Source: Cupriavidus plantarum
Lineage (GTDB): Bacteria; Pseudomonadota; Gammaproteobacteria; Burkholderiales; Burkholderiaceae
NCBI RefSeq assembly: GCF_905397285.1
Contig: NZ_CAJPUX010000001.1
Coordinates: 558,001-622,000 of the forward strand
DNA length: 64,000 nt
Direction: 5' to 3'
This document shows positions 53,551 through 62,712 of the stretch, one piece after another. A program made the translations under genes and the position numbers. The notes beneath the pieces were generated by a model. That model saw only the letters and a program-made list of their open reading frames with translations, made no database searches and was not told where the DNA came from. Position 1 is the stretch's first letter; each line of letters begins with the position of its first letter.

Positions 53551-55668
53551 CTATCGCATCTCCGGGGTTTCCGCGCGATCCGCAAAACGGTCTGCATACG
53601 CGAAGTACCAGTCGAGGCTCTCGGGATTGGCCATCGCGTCGCGATTGGCGATCTTGTCGCGCGCGTGGCCGAGGAGCAGCTTCTTGATGGGCACCTCCAT
53701 CTTCTTGCCCGACAGCGTGCGCGGTACCGCGGGGACTTGCACGATCTCGTTCGGGACATGCCGCGACGACAGCGCGGCGCGAATGCGCGCGCACAGTGTC
53801 GCGCGCAGGGCATCGTCGAGCGTATGGCCGTCGCGCAGCACCACGAACAACGGCATGTAAGATTCCCGCCCCAGATACTCGAGGTCGACGACGAGGCTGT
53901 CGAGCACTTCCGGCAGCTCTTCGACCACGCGATAGAGTTCGCTCGTCCCCATGCGGATGCCGTGGCGGTTGATCGTCGCATCCGACCGCCCGTAGATGAT
54001 GGCGCCGCCGCGTGAGGTGATCCTGATCCAGTCGCCATGGCGCCAGACGTTCGGCCACATGTCGAAGTAGCTGTCGCGATAGCGCTTGCCGTCGGCATCG
54101 CCCCACAGAAACAGCGGCATGGACGGCATCGGTTCGGTACAGACGAGTTCGCCGACCTGATCGATCACCGGCTGGCCCGCATCATCGAACGCCTCCACAC
54201 GTGCGCCGAGGCAGCGGCACTGCATTTCTCCCGCATGCACGGGCAGCAGCGGGCAGCCGGCGACGAACGCGCCGGCGAAATCGGTGCCGCCAGAGATCGG
54301 CGCAATCCACAGATCGTCGCGAATGGCGCGATGGATCCATGCGTAAGCTTCAGCGGGCAATGGCGAGCCCGTGGAGCCGATCGCGCGGAGGCGCGACAGG
54401 TCCGCCACCTCGGCGGGCACGATGCCCGCCTTCATGTTGCCCGTGAAGAACGCCGCGCCCGCGCCGAATATCGTGACGCGCGCGGCGTCGGCAAAGCGCC
54501 ATAGCACGCTGGCATCGGGCCAGCCCGGGTTGCCGTCGTAGAGCGCAATGGTCGCGCCGGCCAGCAGGCCGCCCACCTGCGCGTTCCACATGATCCAGCC
54601 GCTGCTGCTGTACCAGTGATAAACGTCGTCGGGGCCGATGTCCGCGTGGAAAGCGAGCAGCTTGAGCTGCTCGAGCACGATGCCGCCATGCCCGTGGACG
54701 ATGGGCTTTGGCATGCCCGTGGTGCCGGACGAATAGACGATCCATAGCGGATGGTCGAATGGCACCGGGGTCGGGGTCAGTGTCACGCCCTGCGCCACGC
54801 CTTGCGCGAGGGTGGCGTCCCAGTCGTGCCAGCGCACGCGTCCGTCGCCGGCGGGCAGCGGCGGCGTGGGGCGATCATTTCGATGGGCAGGATCGGGGGA
54901 GGGATGGTTGGGATGGGCGGGATGGATGCCACCGCCGGCCCCCACGCGTACGACATCCGTCAGCGAGGGAAGGGCCGCGACGAGATCGGCGACCACCGCG
55001 GCGCGGTCGTGCGCCTTGCCGCCGTAGCGGTAGCCCTCGATGGCGATCAGCACCTTCGGTTCGATCTGCCGGAAGCGGTCGATCACCGCGACCTGGCCCA
55101 TGTCGGGCGCGCAACCGGACCAGATGGCCCCAAGGCTCGCCGTGGCAAGGAACGCCACGACGGTCGCGGGAATGTTCGGCAGGTAGCCAACCACGCGGTC
55201 GCCCTGGCCGACGCCCATGCCGCGCAGGGCGTGGGCGAGCGAGGCAACCTGCGCCTCGAGCGCATCCCAGCTGATATCGGCAAGCGGCTGCGCCTCGCCG
55301 GCGTGGCGGATGGCGGGGCGTTGCCGCGCATCGCCGGTGCCGGCATGGCGGAACACCTGCCGCACGTAGTTGAGTGTCGCGCCCGGAAACCATTGCGCGC
55401 CCGGCATGACGCGGCGTTCGAGCACGGTGCGGGGCGGGGTATCGAAGCGGACGTCGAAATACGCGCGCAGCGCGTCCCAGAACGTTTCGAGGTCGTCGAC
55501 CGACCACCGCCACAGGGCTTCGTAGTCGGCGAAGTCCAGCGCGCGCGTCTCGCGCAGCCACGTCATGAAGGCGGCAAGCCGGCTATCGCGCGCGAACGCC
55601 GGCGACGGCGTCCACAACAATGCCCCTTCTGCACGCTCTACGGCGCCTTCCTCTATGGGAAGTGTCAT
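53551..55668 (-). CDS. Acetoacetate--CoA ligase (acetoacetyl-CoA synthetase)
   Basis: 705-residue ANL-superfamily ligase. The N-terminus (LWTPSPAFARDSRLAAFMTW) and the FPGATLNYVRQVF segment are those of AacS; the adenylation motifs are WIVYSSGTTGMPKPIVHGHG, then HGDWIRITSRGGAIIYGRSD, and the acylation lysine lies in RTLSGKKMEVPIKKLL. Family members are about 650 residues; the surplus is a His/Pro-rich insert at about residues 240-270. A perfect AGGAGG precedes ATG 55668. It activates acetoacetate for lipid or polyhydroxyalkanoate metabolism, an established theme in this group of bacteria. Confidence 0.9.
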   Translation of the reverse strand: MTLPIEEGAVERAEGALLWTPSPAFARDSRLAAFMTWLRETRALDFADYEALWRWSVDDLETFWDALRAYFDVRFDTPPRTVLERRVMPGAQWFPGATLNYVRQVFRHAGTGDARQRPAIRHAGEAQPLADISWDALEAQVASLAHALRGMGVGQGDRVVGYLPNIPATVVAFLATASLGAIWSGCAPDMGQVAVIDRFRQIEPKVLIAIEGYRYGGKAHDRAAVVADLVAALPSLTDVVRVGAGGGIHPAHPNHPSPDPAHRNDRPTPPLPAGDGRVRWHDWDATLAQGVAQGVTLTPTPVPFDHPLWIVYSSGTTGMPKPIVHGHGGIVLEQLKLLAFHADIGPDDVYHWYSSSGWIMWNAQVGGLLAGATIALYDGNPGWPDASVLWRFADAARVTIFGAGAAFFTGNMKAGIVPAEVADLSRLRAIGSTGSPLPAEAYAWIHRAIRDDLWIAPISGGTDFAGAFVAGCPLLPVHAGEMQCRCLGARVEAFDDAGQPVIDQVGELVCTEPMPSMPLFLWGDADGKRYRDSYFDMWPNVWRHGDWIRITSRGGAIIYGRSDATINRHGIRMGTSELYRVVEELPEVLDSLVVDLEYLGRESYMPLFVVLRDGHTLDDALRATLCARIRAALSSRHVPNEIVQVPAVPRTLSGKKMEVPIKKLLLGHARDKIANRDAMANPESLDWYFAYADRFADRAETPEMR

Positions 55669-55688
55669 GTCTCCTCCTGGTCGGTAGG

Positions 55689-57215
55689 TCAGCGATCGAA
55701 TAGCGTTTCCCAGAGTCCATCCACACGCGCCTTGACGGCATCGTCCATCACGATCGGCGTGCCCCACTCGCGCGTGGTTTCGCCGGGCCACTTGTCGGTG
55801 GCATCGATGCCCATCTTCGAGCCGAGGCCGGACACCGGGGACGCGAAGTCCAGGTAGTCGATGGGCGTGTTGTCGACCATCACCGTATCGCGCGTGGGGT
55901 CCACGCGCGTGGTGATCGCCCAGATCACCTCTTTCCAGTCGCGCGCGTCGATGTCGTCGTCCACCACAACGATGAACTTCGTATACATGAACTGCCGCAG
56001 GAAGCTCCAGACGCCGAACATCACGCGCTTGGCATGGCCGGCGTACTGCTTTTTCATGCGGACGACCGCCATGCGATAGCTGCAGCCTTCGGGCGGCAGA
56101 TAGAAGTCGGTGATCTCGGGAAACTGCTTTTGCAGCAGCGGCACGAACACTTCATTCAGGGCAACGCCGAGCATCGCGGGCTCGTCGGGCGGCTTCCCCG
56201 TGTACGTCGAGTGGTAGATCGGGTTGCGCCGCATCGTGATGCGGTCGATCGTGAAGACCGGAAACCAGTCCTGCTCGTTGTAATAGCCCGTGTGGTCGCC
56301 GTACGGGCCTTCAAGCGCATGCTCGTAGCCGCTCGGGTGGTTCGCATCGGGCTGGATATGGCCTTCGAGCACGATCTCCGCCGAGGCCGGCACGTTGAGC
56401 TCGGAGAGCGTCGGCGTGATGCAGGTGGCGAGCGCGGTGCGGCTGCCGCGCAGCAGGCCCGCGAACTGGTACTCCGACAGCGTGTCGGGCACGGGCGTCA
56501 CGGCGCCCAGGATCGTCGCGGGATCGGCCCCGAGCGCCACGGCGATCGGAAACGGCTGGCCCGGATGCCGCTGCGCGTGCTCGCGGAAGTCGAGCGCGCC
56601 GCCGCGATGCGCGAGCCATCGCATGATGACCTTGTTGCGCCCGATCACCTGCTGGCGGTAGATGCCGAGGTTCTGGCGCTTCTTGTTCGGACCGCGCGTC
56701 ACGACGAGGCCCCATGTAATCAGCGGCGCGATATCGCCGGGCCAGCACGTTTGGATCGGCAGGCGCGAGAGATCCACGTCGTTGCCTTCCCACACCACCT
56801 CCTGACATGCGGGGCTGTTCACGCGCTTGGGCGCCATGTCCCACACGGACTTGGCGAGGGTGAACAGCTTGCCCGCTTCGCGCAGGCCTCGCGGCGGCTC
56901 GGGTTCCTTGAGCACGGACAGCACGCGGCCGATGTCGCGCAGATCCTCAAGCGATTCCGCGCCCATGCCGAGCGCAACCCTGCGTGTCGTGCCGAACAGA
57001 TTGGCGAGCACGGGCACGCTATAGATAGCGTCAGGGCCGTCGGTGCGCGCGTCGTTGCGGGGGTTGTCGAACATCACGGCGGGTCCGCCGGACCGCAGGA
57101 TGCGGTCGCAAATCTCGGTCATCTCCAGCCGCGGCGAGATGGGTTTGGCGATGCGCTTGAGCTCGCCCTGCGTTTCCAGTTGCGCGACGAAGTCGCGCAA
57201 GTCTTTGTATTGCAT
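55689..57215 (-). CDS. ubiD: UbiD family decarboxylase
   Basis: 508-residue prenylated-FMN-dependent decarboxylase that acts on 3-polyprenyl-4-hydroxybenzoate in ubiquinone synthesis. The sequence shows [20 protein letters not shown] at the start, the ENxxR-like MDVxL substitutes in [36 protein letters not shown], and the C-terminal [20 protein letters not shown]. Length and ends match E. coli UbiD. ATG 57215 is the family start. Its partner ubiX is not in the window. Confidence 0.94.
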   Translation of the reverse strand: MQYKDLRDFVAQLETQGELKRIAKPISPRLEMTEICDRILRSGGPAVMFDNPRNDARTDGPDAIYSVPVLANLFGTTRRVALGMGAESLEDLRDIGRVLSVLKEPEPPRGLREAGKLFTLAKSVWDMAPKRVNSPACQEVVWEGNDVDLSRLPIQTCWPGDIAPLITWGLVVTRGPNKKRQNLGIYRQQVIGRNKVIMRWLAHRGGALDFREHAQRHPGQPFPIAVALGADPATILGAVTPVPDTLSEYQFAGLLRGSRTALATCITPTLSELNVPASAEIVLEGHIQPDANHPSGYEHALEGPYGDHTGYYNEQDWFPVFTIDRITMRRNPIYHSTYTGKPPDEPAMLGVALNEVFVPLLQKQFPEITDFYLPPEGCSYRMAVVRMKKQYAGHAKRVMFGVWSFLRQFMYTKFIVVVDDDIDARDWKEVIWAITTRVDPTRDTVMVDNTPIDYLDFASPVSGLGSKMGIDATDKWPGETTREWGTPIVMDDAVKARVDGLWETLFDR

Positions 57216-57278
57216 AGAAAATTCGTCCAAAGAGCACGCGTTTCGGAACGGCGCGCCCCGCTTGGGAAGGGGTGGATA

Positions 57279-57307
57279 ACAATACACACACGGCCGCAAC
57301 GAAGCAA
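57279..57307 (-). promoter_or_regulatory. Candidate ubiD promoter
   Basis: On the minus strand TTGCTT (57307-57302) and TATTGT (57284-57279) are 17 bases apart, placing a start about 55-60 bases ahead of the ubiD ATG. Both hexamers are imperfect sigma70 matches, so this is a candidate only. Confidence 0.35.
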
Positions 57308-57482
57308 AAAAAATGTGTCGAAGCGCGTCGTGAAATTGTAAAGATCGGCGTGGTCAGAGACTGTCGGCAATGTCCGGGAAGCGAGGCCAGCACTGCCATT
57401 GCGCCCCCCCGCGTGATGCTTGCACGACCTAAACGGCTCTGTTACATATATCTAAAAGTAGTGATTGTAGTGGTCTTTATTC

Positions 57483-57511
57483 TTGACGATGTATAAAAGC
57501 GTTCCTACAAT
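57483..57511 (+). promoter_or_regulatory. Near-consensus sigma70 promoter
   Basis: TTGACG (57483-57488) and TACAAT (57506-57511) are separated by exactly 17 bases; each differs from consensus at one position. This is the best promoter I see in the window. It faces the lytic transglycosylase gene 330 bases away and directly abuts a strong inverted repeat. Confidence 0.8.
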
Positions 57512-57613
57512 CCGGTCTGCTTCATGAGGTGTTGCGTCGCAACATGGCTTTTTTCCCACTGTCAAGTGGGTGCTGCAGAAAAAGCCCTCGCGCGATGGCC
57601 CTCATCAGACCGG
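57512..57613 (+). ncRNA. Multi-stem structured element downstream of a strong promoter (candidate RNA)
   Basis: Arms CCGGTCTG (57512-57519) and CAGACCGG (57606-57613) pair perfectly and are continued inward by ATGAGG (57524-57529) with CCTCAT (57600-57605). Inside are two more hairpins: TGTTGC/GCAACA (57530-57544), and GGCTTTTT (57546-57553) with AAAAAGCC (57579-57586) enclosing CCCACT/AGTGGG (57555-57570, loop GTCA). This makes a three-way junction of about 100 bases. The outer 5' arm begins just after the -10 box, so part of it may lie before the transcription start. It could be a leader sensor or small RNA. I found no match to the conserved sequences of 6S, tmRNA, RNase P or common riboswitches. 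Confidence 0.5.
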
Positions 57614-57645
57614 TCCAAAGGCCACAGGCGACAGGAGCGGTAAGC

Positions 57646-57744
57646 ATGTTTAGCGGCAGGGTGCGTTTCCCCAAGAGCGTACCCTGTTTCACGTTGGGCG
57701 CACGGGGAGCGCCCTGCCAACAGATGCTGGCCATCACCTGCTAG
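57646..57744 (+). CDS. Possible 32-residue leader peptide
   Basis: An ATG at 57646 follows AGGAG (57633-57637) at a spacing of eight bases and opens a 32-codon frame ending TAG at 57744. The product is MFSGRVRFPKSVPCFTLGAR and twelve further residues with three cysteines in all. The same stretch contains two hairpins (57657-57686 with a 9-base stem; 57696-57714). It may be a leader peptide of the transglycosylase transcript or chance. Conservation is unknown. Confidence 0.3.
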   Translation: MFSGRVRFPKSVPCFTLGARGAPCQQMLAITC

Positions 57745-57839
57745 ATGGTTGCGGCATCCTTACTTGAATACGTTGAGATCGGGCGCGCACGGTGAGCATT
57801 CATTTGTGCGTTTGCAGCGGACAGCGGATGGAGGTAAGT

Positions 57840-58910
57840 ATGAGCGGTTGGAAAACCCTTCATCTTCCCGGCGTCGGGCGGGCATTGCAGGTCCGCATCA
57901 GACGTCCGGTACCCGGTGTGAACGGGCCGTTGCAATTGCGCCTGGCTCACCCGGTTGCGAGCCGTGCCTTGCGAGGCGGCCGCACGACCTTGAAGTACAC
58001 GCTGAACAGTCTCGGCGTGTTGTCGGTAGCCGCGGCGGTGTCGCTGACGGTGAGCCAGCAATGGCGTACCTCGCTGGCCGGCGCGCTGGCGGGCAAGGAA
58101 GCGCCCGCGGTGCTGATCGGTGCCGCCATGCCTTCGGCGCATGCGAACAATGTCCCGGGCAGTGGCGTGCCGGCGGTTTCCGCCGACGTGGCCGCCGCGC
58201 GCCTGAACGCCGCTGTCAGCAATGGCAGGGGCGGTGCCACGGCCGGTCTGCCGACCGTGTCGGGCGTGGACGAGTGGAGCGTGGCGTCGGCCGCGAAGGT
58301 GCCCTCGGTGGCGCACCTGGCCGCGCAGATTCCGGTGACGCGCGTCGCGATGGATGCGCGCAATTCGACGGCGCTGGGGACGGCGCGCGAACAAGCCACG
58401 GTGGCCGAGTACATCGCGCGCAAGTATCGCGTGGCGTCGCAGGCCACGGGGCAACTCGTGAAGGCGGCGTACCTGACCGGCCGCGAGGTCGGCATCGACC
58501 CGCTGCTGATTCTTGGCGTTATCGCGATCGAGTCCAGCTTCAATCCGTACGCCGAAAGCGGCGTCGGCGCGCAGGGCCTGATGCAGGTCATGACCAAGGT
58601 GCACTCGGACAAGTACGAAGCCGTTGGCGGCGTAACCGAAGCGCTGAACCCGTACGCCAATATCAAGATCGGCGCGCTGGTGCTGAAGGACTGCATCGCG
58701 CGTGCCGGTTCGCTCGAAGGCGGTCTGCGTTTCTACGTGGGCTCGACCTCGACCGGCGACGGCGGTTACGGCGCCAAGGTGCTGGCGGAACGTGCGCGTC
58801 TGCGCGCGCTGCTGGGCCTGCCGGGCGACACCGGTCCCGCCAAGCAGAACGACAGCAAGCCGGCGACCGAAAAGCTCGAGGCATCGGGCAGCACCGCCCA
58901 GGCGGCGTGA
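57840..58910 (+). CDS. SLT-type lytic transglycosylase
   Basis: 356-residue protein with a membrane helix at about residues 56-72, an Ala/Val-rich low-complexity linker, and a C-terminal SLT domain (about 200-330). IDPLLILGVIAIESSFNPYA contains the catalytic Glu231, and GAQGLMQVM and ALNPYANIKIGALVLKD are the other conserved blocks. Such enzymes cut peptidoglycan to 1,6-anhydro ends in the periplasm. ATG 57840 lies five bases after GGAGG; earlier in-frame starts at 57792 and 57828 are less likely. A 330-base structured leader precedes it and a terminator follows. Confidence 0.88.
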   Translation: MSGWKTLHLPGVGRALQVRIRRPVPGVNGPLQLRLAHPVASRALRGGRTTLKYTLNSLGVLSVAAAVSLTVSQQWRTSLAGALAGKEAPAVLIGAAMPSAHANNVPGSGVPAVSADVAAARLNAAVSNGRGGATAGLPTVSGVDEWSVASAAKVPSVAHLAAQIPVTRVAMDARNSTALGTAREQATVAEYIARKYRVASQATGQLVKAAYLTGREVGIDPLLILGVIAIESSFNPYAESGVGAQGLMQVMTKVHSDKYEAVGGVTEALNPYANIKIGALVLKDCIARAGSLEGGLRFYVGSTSTGDGGYGAKVLAERARLRALLGLPGDTGPAKQNDSKPATEKLEASGSTAQAA

Positions 58911-58966
58911 TCGAAGGGCGCGACAGAAGGACCTTACTACGGCGATCCCGCCAGACGTCGCACAAG

Positions 58967-58992
58967 AAAAAAGCACCCTCGGGTGCTTTTTT
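58967..58992 (+). terminator. Rho-independent terminator after the lytic transglycosylase
   Basis: GCACC (58973-58977) pairs with GGTGC (58982-58986) around CTCG, with six A before and six T after. The symmetry means it could also end leftward transcription from the aminotransferase, whose stop is 68 bases away. Confidence 0.9.
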
Positions 58993-59059
58993 CGTTTTAT
59001 GGGGCGGGTCGCGCTGTCGGAGGCCTTGGCGGCCTTGGCGGGCGTTTGCGTAGCCCCGG

Positions 59060-60241
59060 CTACCGCAGGAAATGATGCAGGCGCTGCATCGCCTCCTCGA
59101 TGTTCTCCATCGACGTCGCATACGAGATGCGCAGATAGTCGCGCGCCGTATGCGGACCGAAGTCCGTCCCCGGCACCAACACCACGCCCGCATCGTGCAG
59201 GATCGCCTGCGTCAGCTTGTCCGCATCGCCCGCGAACGGATGGTTGATGTGACGGCAGTCCGCATAGACGTAGAAAGCCCCGTCGGGTTTGACTGGCACG
59301 CGCAGGCCCAGCGCTTCGAGCGCGGGCACGATCGCGTCGCGGCGGCGGTGGAACTCGGCCTTGCGCGCGTCGTAGATCTCGAGCGCGGCGGGGGAGAAGC
59401 AGGCGAGGGCGGCATGCTGGGCCACCGCCGAGGCGCAGATAAACAGGTTCTGCGCCACTTTCTCGAAGGCCGGGACCAGCGCGTCGGGCACTACGAGCCA
59501 GCCGAGGCGCCAGCCCGTCATGTTGAAATACTTGGAGAAACTGTTGACCGTGACGACGTTGTCGTCGAGGGACAGCGCCGACACGGGCGGGGCGTCGTAC
59601 GACAGGCCCTGATAGATCTCGTCGACGATCGCGAAGCCGTCGCGCGCGCGCACTTCAGCGAGGATCTTGCGCAGTTCTTCGGGCAGGATCGAGGTGCCGG
59701 TCGGATTGGACGGCGATGCCAGCAGCACGCCACGCGTATCCGTCCCCCAGTTGGCCGCGACCTGCTCGGCTGTGAGCTGGAAGCGCTCGGCGGGACCGCT
59801 CGGGATCATGCGCGCATGGCCGTCGAAGGCCGCGACGAAGTGGCGGTTGCACGGATAGCTCGGATCCGGCATTAGCACCTCGGCGCCGATCTCGACGAGC
59901 ACCGCGCAAGCGAGCAGCAGGGCGCCCGAGGCGCCCGCCGTCACGATCACGCGGCGTTCGGGGATATCGATGCCGTAAGCGGTCTTGTAGTACCCGGCGA
60001 TGGCCTCGCGCAGCGCATGAATGCCGAGCGCGCCCGTGTACTGAGTGACGCCCCGGCGCATGGCGGCTTCCGCTGCGTGGACCACCGGTGCGGCGGCCGT
60101 GAAGTCCGGTTCGCCGATCCCCATGTGGATGACATGGCGGCCGGCGCGCTCGAGCTCGGCGGCCTGCTTGGCCAGTTCCATGACGTGGAACGGTTCGATA
60201 TGGGCCAGCCGTGCGGCCGTGGCGATATGCCTGGCGTCCAT
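59060..60241 (-). CDS. PLP-dependent class I/II aminotransferase
   Basis: 393-residue fold-type I aminotransferase. VIHMGIGEPDFTAAAPV near the start, ASPSNPTGTSI, VDEIYQGLSYD and NSFSKYFNMTGWRLGWLVVP with the Schiff-base lysine are all present, plus the terminal Arg region RDYLRISYATS. It belongs to the broad aspartate/alanine aminotransferase group; substrate is not certain. ATG 60241 gives the usual start; TTG 60250 is possible. NusB lies upstream on the same strand with a 20-base gap. Confidence 0.88.
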   Translation of the reverse strand: MDARHIATAARLAHIEPFHVMELAKQAAELERAGRHVIHMGIGEPDFTAAAPVVHAAEAAMRRGVTQYTGALGIHALREAIAGYYKTAYGIDIPERRVIVTAGASGALLLACAVLVEIGAEVLMPDPSYPCNRHFVAAFDGHARMIPSGPAERFQLTAEQVAANWGTDTRGVLLASPSNPTGTSILPEELRKILAEVRARDGFAIVDEIYQGLSYDAPPVSALSLDDNVVTVNSFSKYFNMTGWRLGWLVVPDALVPAFEKVAQNLFICASAVAQHAALACFSPAALEIYDARKAEFHRRRDAIVPALEALGLRVPVKPDGAFYVYADCRHINHPFAGDADKLTQAILHDAGVVLVPGTDFGPHTARDYLRISYATSMENIEEAMQRLHHFLR

Positions 60242-60261
60242 GCGCGTCAACTCGATTCGAT

Positions 60262-60765
60262 TCAGCGGCGCGCGGCGACTTCCGGCGCGCGCACCTGGGC
60301 GGCCAGCTTGTCCAGCACGCCATTCACATACTTGTAGCCTTCCACGCCGCCGAACGTCTTGGTCAGTTCCACGGCTTCGTTGATCACGACCTTGTACGGG
60401 ATGTCGAGGCAGTGCACGAGCTCGTAGCTGCCGACGAGCAGCGCCGCGCGCTCCACGGGCGACAGTTCGTCCACGGTGCGGTCGAGGAACGGTTCGAACG
60501 CCGCCGTCAGGCGCGCTTCTTCCCGCACGGCGCCGTTGAGCAGCGCGTCGAAGTGTTCGCGGTCGGCCTTGTTGAAACCCTGGGCGTCATGCAGGTGGGC
60601 CTGGATCGCACCGATGTCGTTGCGATTCAGCAGCCACTGATAGAGGCCCTGCAGCGCGAGTTCGCGCGAGCGGCGGCGCGCGCTCTTCGGCGGCGCCTTG
60701 GGCTCGGTGCGCGCCTGCTGGGCCGGCTTGCCGGCCTGATCGCCGGTATCGCGCGTGTCACTCAT
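60262..60765 (-). CDS. nusB: Transcription antitermination factor NusB
   Basis: 167-residue all-helical RNA-binding protein that joins NusE on boxA RNA in rRNA antitermination. [19 protein letters not shown] is the arginine-rich RNA-binding start, [13 protein letters not shown] and [20 protein letters not shown] with the C-terminal VNGVLDKLA are the conserved blocks. ATG 60765 is taken; about 28 charged residues precede the fold. It overlaps ribH by eight bases, the common ribH-nusB pairing. Confidence 0.94.
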   Translation of the reverse strand: MSDTRDTGDQAGKPAQQARTEPKAPPKSARRRSRELALQGLYQWLLNRNDIGAIQAHLHDAQGFNKADREHFDALLNGAVREEARLTAAFEPFLDRTVDELSPVERAALLVGSYELVHCLDIPYKVVINEAVELTKTFGGVEGYKYVNGVLDKLAAQVRAPEVAARR

Positions 60766-61270
60766 CTTCGTCCTCGTCGTCTTCTTCGCGATCGTGGTCG
60801 CGCAGCGAATCCAGCGCGGCAACCAGATTGGCCATTTCCACGGCGGCGCGGGCGCAGTCGCGGCCCTTCTCGCGCGTGCGGGCATGGGCCTGGGCATCCG
60901 TGTCAACAGTCAGCACGCCATTGGCGATCGGCAGGTTGAAGTCCAGGCCGACGCGCGTGATGCCCTGGCCGGACTCGTTCGACACGAGTTCGAAGTGATA
61001 CGTCTCGCCGCGCACGACGGCGCCCAGCGCGATCAGCGCGTCGAACTGGCCGCTCTCGGCCATCTTCTGCAGCGCGAGCGGAATCTCCAGCGCGCCCGGC
61101 ACGGTCACGACCAGCGTGTCCTCGCCTTCCACGCCAAGCTTCTCGAGCTCGGCGACGCAGGCTTCGCGCAGTTCGTCGCAGACCGGTTCGTTGAAACGGC
61201 CCTGCACGATACCGATGCGCAGGCCTTCACCATCCAGATTGCTGGGGTAGAAGCCGTGATCCATTGTCAT
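60758..61270 (-). CDS. ribH: 6,7-dimethyl-8-ribityllumazine synthase
   Basis: 170-residue lumazine synthase that condenses the pyrimidinedione with dihydroxybutanone phosphate, the step before riboflavin synthase. [33 protein letters not shown] and [17 protein letters not shown] with the catalytic His are present. The C-terminus ends in a run of Asp/Glu ([11 protein letters not shown]), beyond the usual family end. ATG 61270 follows AGGAG. It lies between ribBA and nusB. Confidence 0.95.
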   Translation of the reverse strand: MTMDHGFYPSNLDGEGLRIGIVQGRFNEPVCDELREACVAELEKLGVEGEDTLVVTVPGALEIPLALQKMAESGQFDALIALGAVVRGETYHFELVSNESGQGITRVGLDFNLPIANGVLTVDTDAQAHARTREKGRDCARAAVEMANLVAALDSLRDHDREEDDEDEDE

Positions 61271-61353
61271 TTCTCCTGTTGTTCGGTTTGCGGGGCGGGC
61301 GGCACGCTGGCGGTCCTTCCCCGTCGTCGGATTGTGGTCTGTCGTCCGGCGGC

Positions 61354-62472
61354 TCAGTCGCAGGACGGTTCGCCGTCCATCGGCCGGCAGCCGGTCACTT
61401 CGAGATCGTAGCCCGTCATGCTCGGCATTTTCTGTGGCGAGCCGAGCACACGCATCTTGCCCACGCCGATGTCGCGCAGGATCTGCGCGCCCACGCCGTA
61501 GATCAGCAGGTCGGGCTTGGTGCGGCGGGTCGGCTCCTGCGGCTTGTCGAGCGCCGTGAATTGCGCGAGCAGCCCGTCCGGGGAATCGCCGCAGTTCAGC
61601 AGCACCACCACGCCCGCTTCCGAGCGGCCCACGGCCTCGAGCGCGGCGGCGACACTCCACGAGTGCGTGGTGCGCGAGACTTCCAGCACATCCAGCACGG
61701 ACAGCGGCTCGTGCACGCGGACCAGCGTCTCCCGGTCGCGCTTCGGCTCGCCCTTGACCAGCGCCAGATGGGCGCGGCCGCTCGCCTTGTCGCGATAGGC
61801 CACGGTATGGAACGTACCGAACGGCGTTTGCATGGCGCGTTCGCCCATGCGCTCGATCATGCTTTCGGTACGGCTGCGGTAGTGAATCAGGTCCGCGATG
61901 GTGCCGATCTTGAGGTCGTGCTCGCGCGCGAACTCGATCAGGTCCGGCAGCCGGGCCATGGTGCCGTCGTCCTTCATGATTTCGCAGATGACGGCGGCCG
62001 GGGTCAGGCCGGCCAGCGCGCCGAGATCGCAGCCCGCTTCCGTATGGCCGGCGCGGATCAGCACGCCGCCGGGCTGGGCGGTCAGCGGAAAGATATGGCC
62101 AGGCTGGACGAGGTCCGACGGACGCGCGTCGCGGGCCACGGCGGCCTGCACGGTGCGCGCGCGGTCCGCGGCCGAGATGCCGGTGGTCACGCCTTCGGCC
62201 GCTTCGATCGACACCGTGAAATTGGTGCCGTGCACGGTGCCGTTACGCGAGACCATCGGCTGAAGGTCGAGCTGGCGGCAGCGTTCGGCGGTCAGCGTCA
62301 GGCAGATGAGCCCGCGGCCGAACTTCGCCATGAAATTGATGGCTTCCGGCGTCACGAAATCCGCGGCCAGGACCAGATCCCCCTCATTCTCGCGATCTTC
62401 TTCATCGACGAGGATAACCATGCGGCCGGCGCGGATGTCGGCGATGATGTCTTCGGTACGGGCGATTGTCAT
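61354..62472 (-). CDS. ribBA: 3,4-dihydroxy-2-butanone 4-phosphate synthase with degenerate GTP cyclohydrolase II domain
   Basis: 372-residue two-domain protein. The N-terminal DHBP synthase (about 1-200) is intact: [27 protein letters not shown] and [18 protein letters not shown]. The C-terminal part (205-370) aligns with GTP cyclohydrolase II but lacks the zinc-binding Cys cluster of the GDxFxSxRCDC motif; the place reads [20 protein letters not shown]. So it should supply the butanone phosphate but not open GTP. Hybrid RibBA proteins of this kind are known, and another RibA should exist in the genome. Confidence 0.9.
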   Translation of the reverse strand: MTIARTEDIIADIRAGRMVILVDEEDRENEGDLVLAADFVTPEAINFMAKFGRGLICLTLTAERCRQLDLQPMVSRNGTVHGTNFTVSIEAAEGVTTGISAADRARTVQAAVARDARPSDLVQPGHIFPLTAQPGGVLIRAGHTEAGCDLGALAGLTPAAVICEIMKDDGTMARLPDLIEFAREHDLKIGTIADLIHYRSRTESMIERMGERAMQTPFGTFHTVAYRDKASGRAHLALVKGEPKRDRETLVRVHEPLSVLDVLEVSRTTHSWSVAAALEAVGRSEAGVVVLLNCGDSPDGLLAQFTALDKPQEPTRRTKPDLLIYGVGAQILRDIGVGKMRVLGSPQKMPSMTGYDLEVTGCRPMDGEPSCD

Positions 62473-62545
62473 GGCAGGGGCGACTCAGGAAACTGGGCGG
62501 AGGCCGGAGAGGAGGGCAGGTGCGAGGCGCCGTGCGCCGCCGCGG

Positions 62546-62589
62546 TCAAGGCCGGGCAGTCCCGGCCGGGAATCAAGGCCGGTATTGTA
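62546..62589 (-). promoter_or_regulatory. ribBA leader: direct repeat, hairpin and possible -10
   Basis: TCAAGGCCGG (plus-strand form) occurs at 62546-62555 and again at 62573-62582. Overlapping the first copy is a perfect 7-base hairpin, GGCCGGG (62550-62556) with CCCGGCC (62561-62567). On the minus strand TACAAT (62589-62584) precedes these, so the repeats would sit at the start of the ribBA message. I find no -35 and no conserved FMN riboswitch core here. Confidence 0.4.
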
Positions 62590-62712
62590 CGCCAAGCCGC
62601 CGCTCATCAGGTCTGCCGACGTTGTCCTGACGTTGCCCTGCCCGGCTGTGCCGTGCGCTGGACAATGCCCCGCAGTACGGTACATCATCCCGACAACCGG
62701 AGACCCGCGCCC

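Noticed and set aside
57601-57608. Hammerhead-like CTGATGAG on the minus strand
   Set aside because: The matching GAAA and the flanking stem order needed for a hammerhead core are missing.
57512-57613. 6S RNA, tmRNA, RNase P RNA or a standard riboswitch
   Set aside because: I looked for the conserved motifs of these RNAs and found none; the fold is a short three-way junction.
62473-62712. FMN riboswitch ahead of ribBA
   Set aside because: The conserved RFN core is not found; only a simple hairpin and a direct repeat are present.
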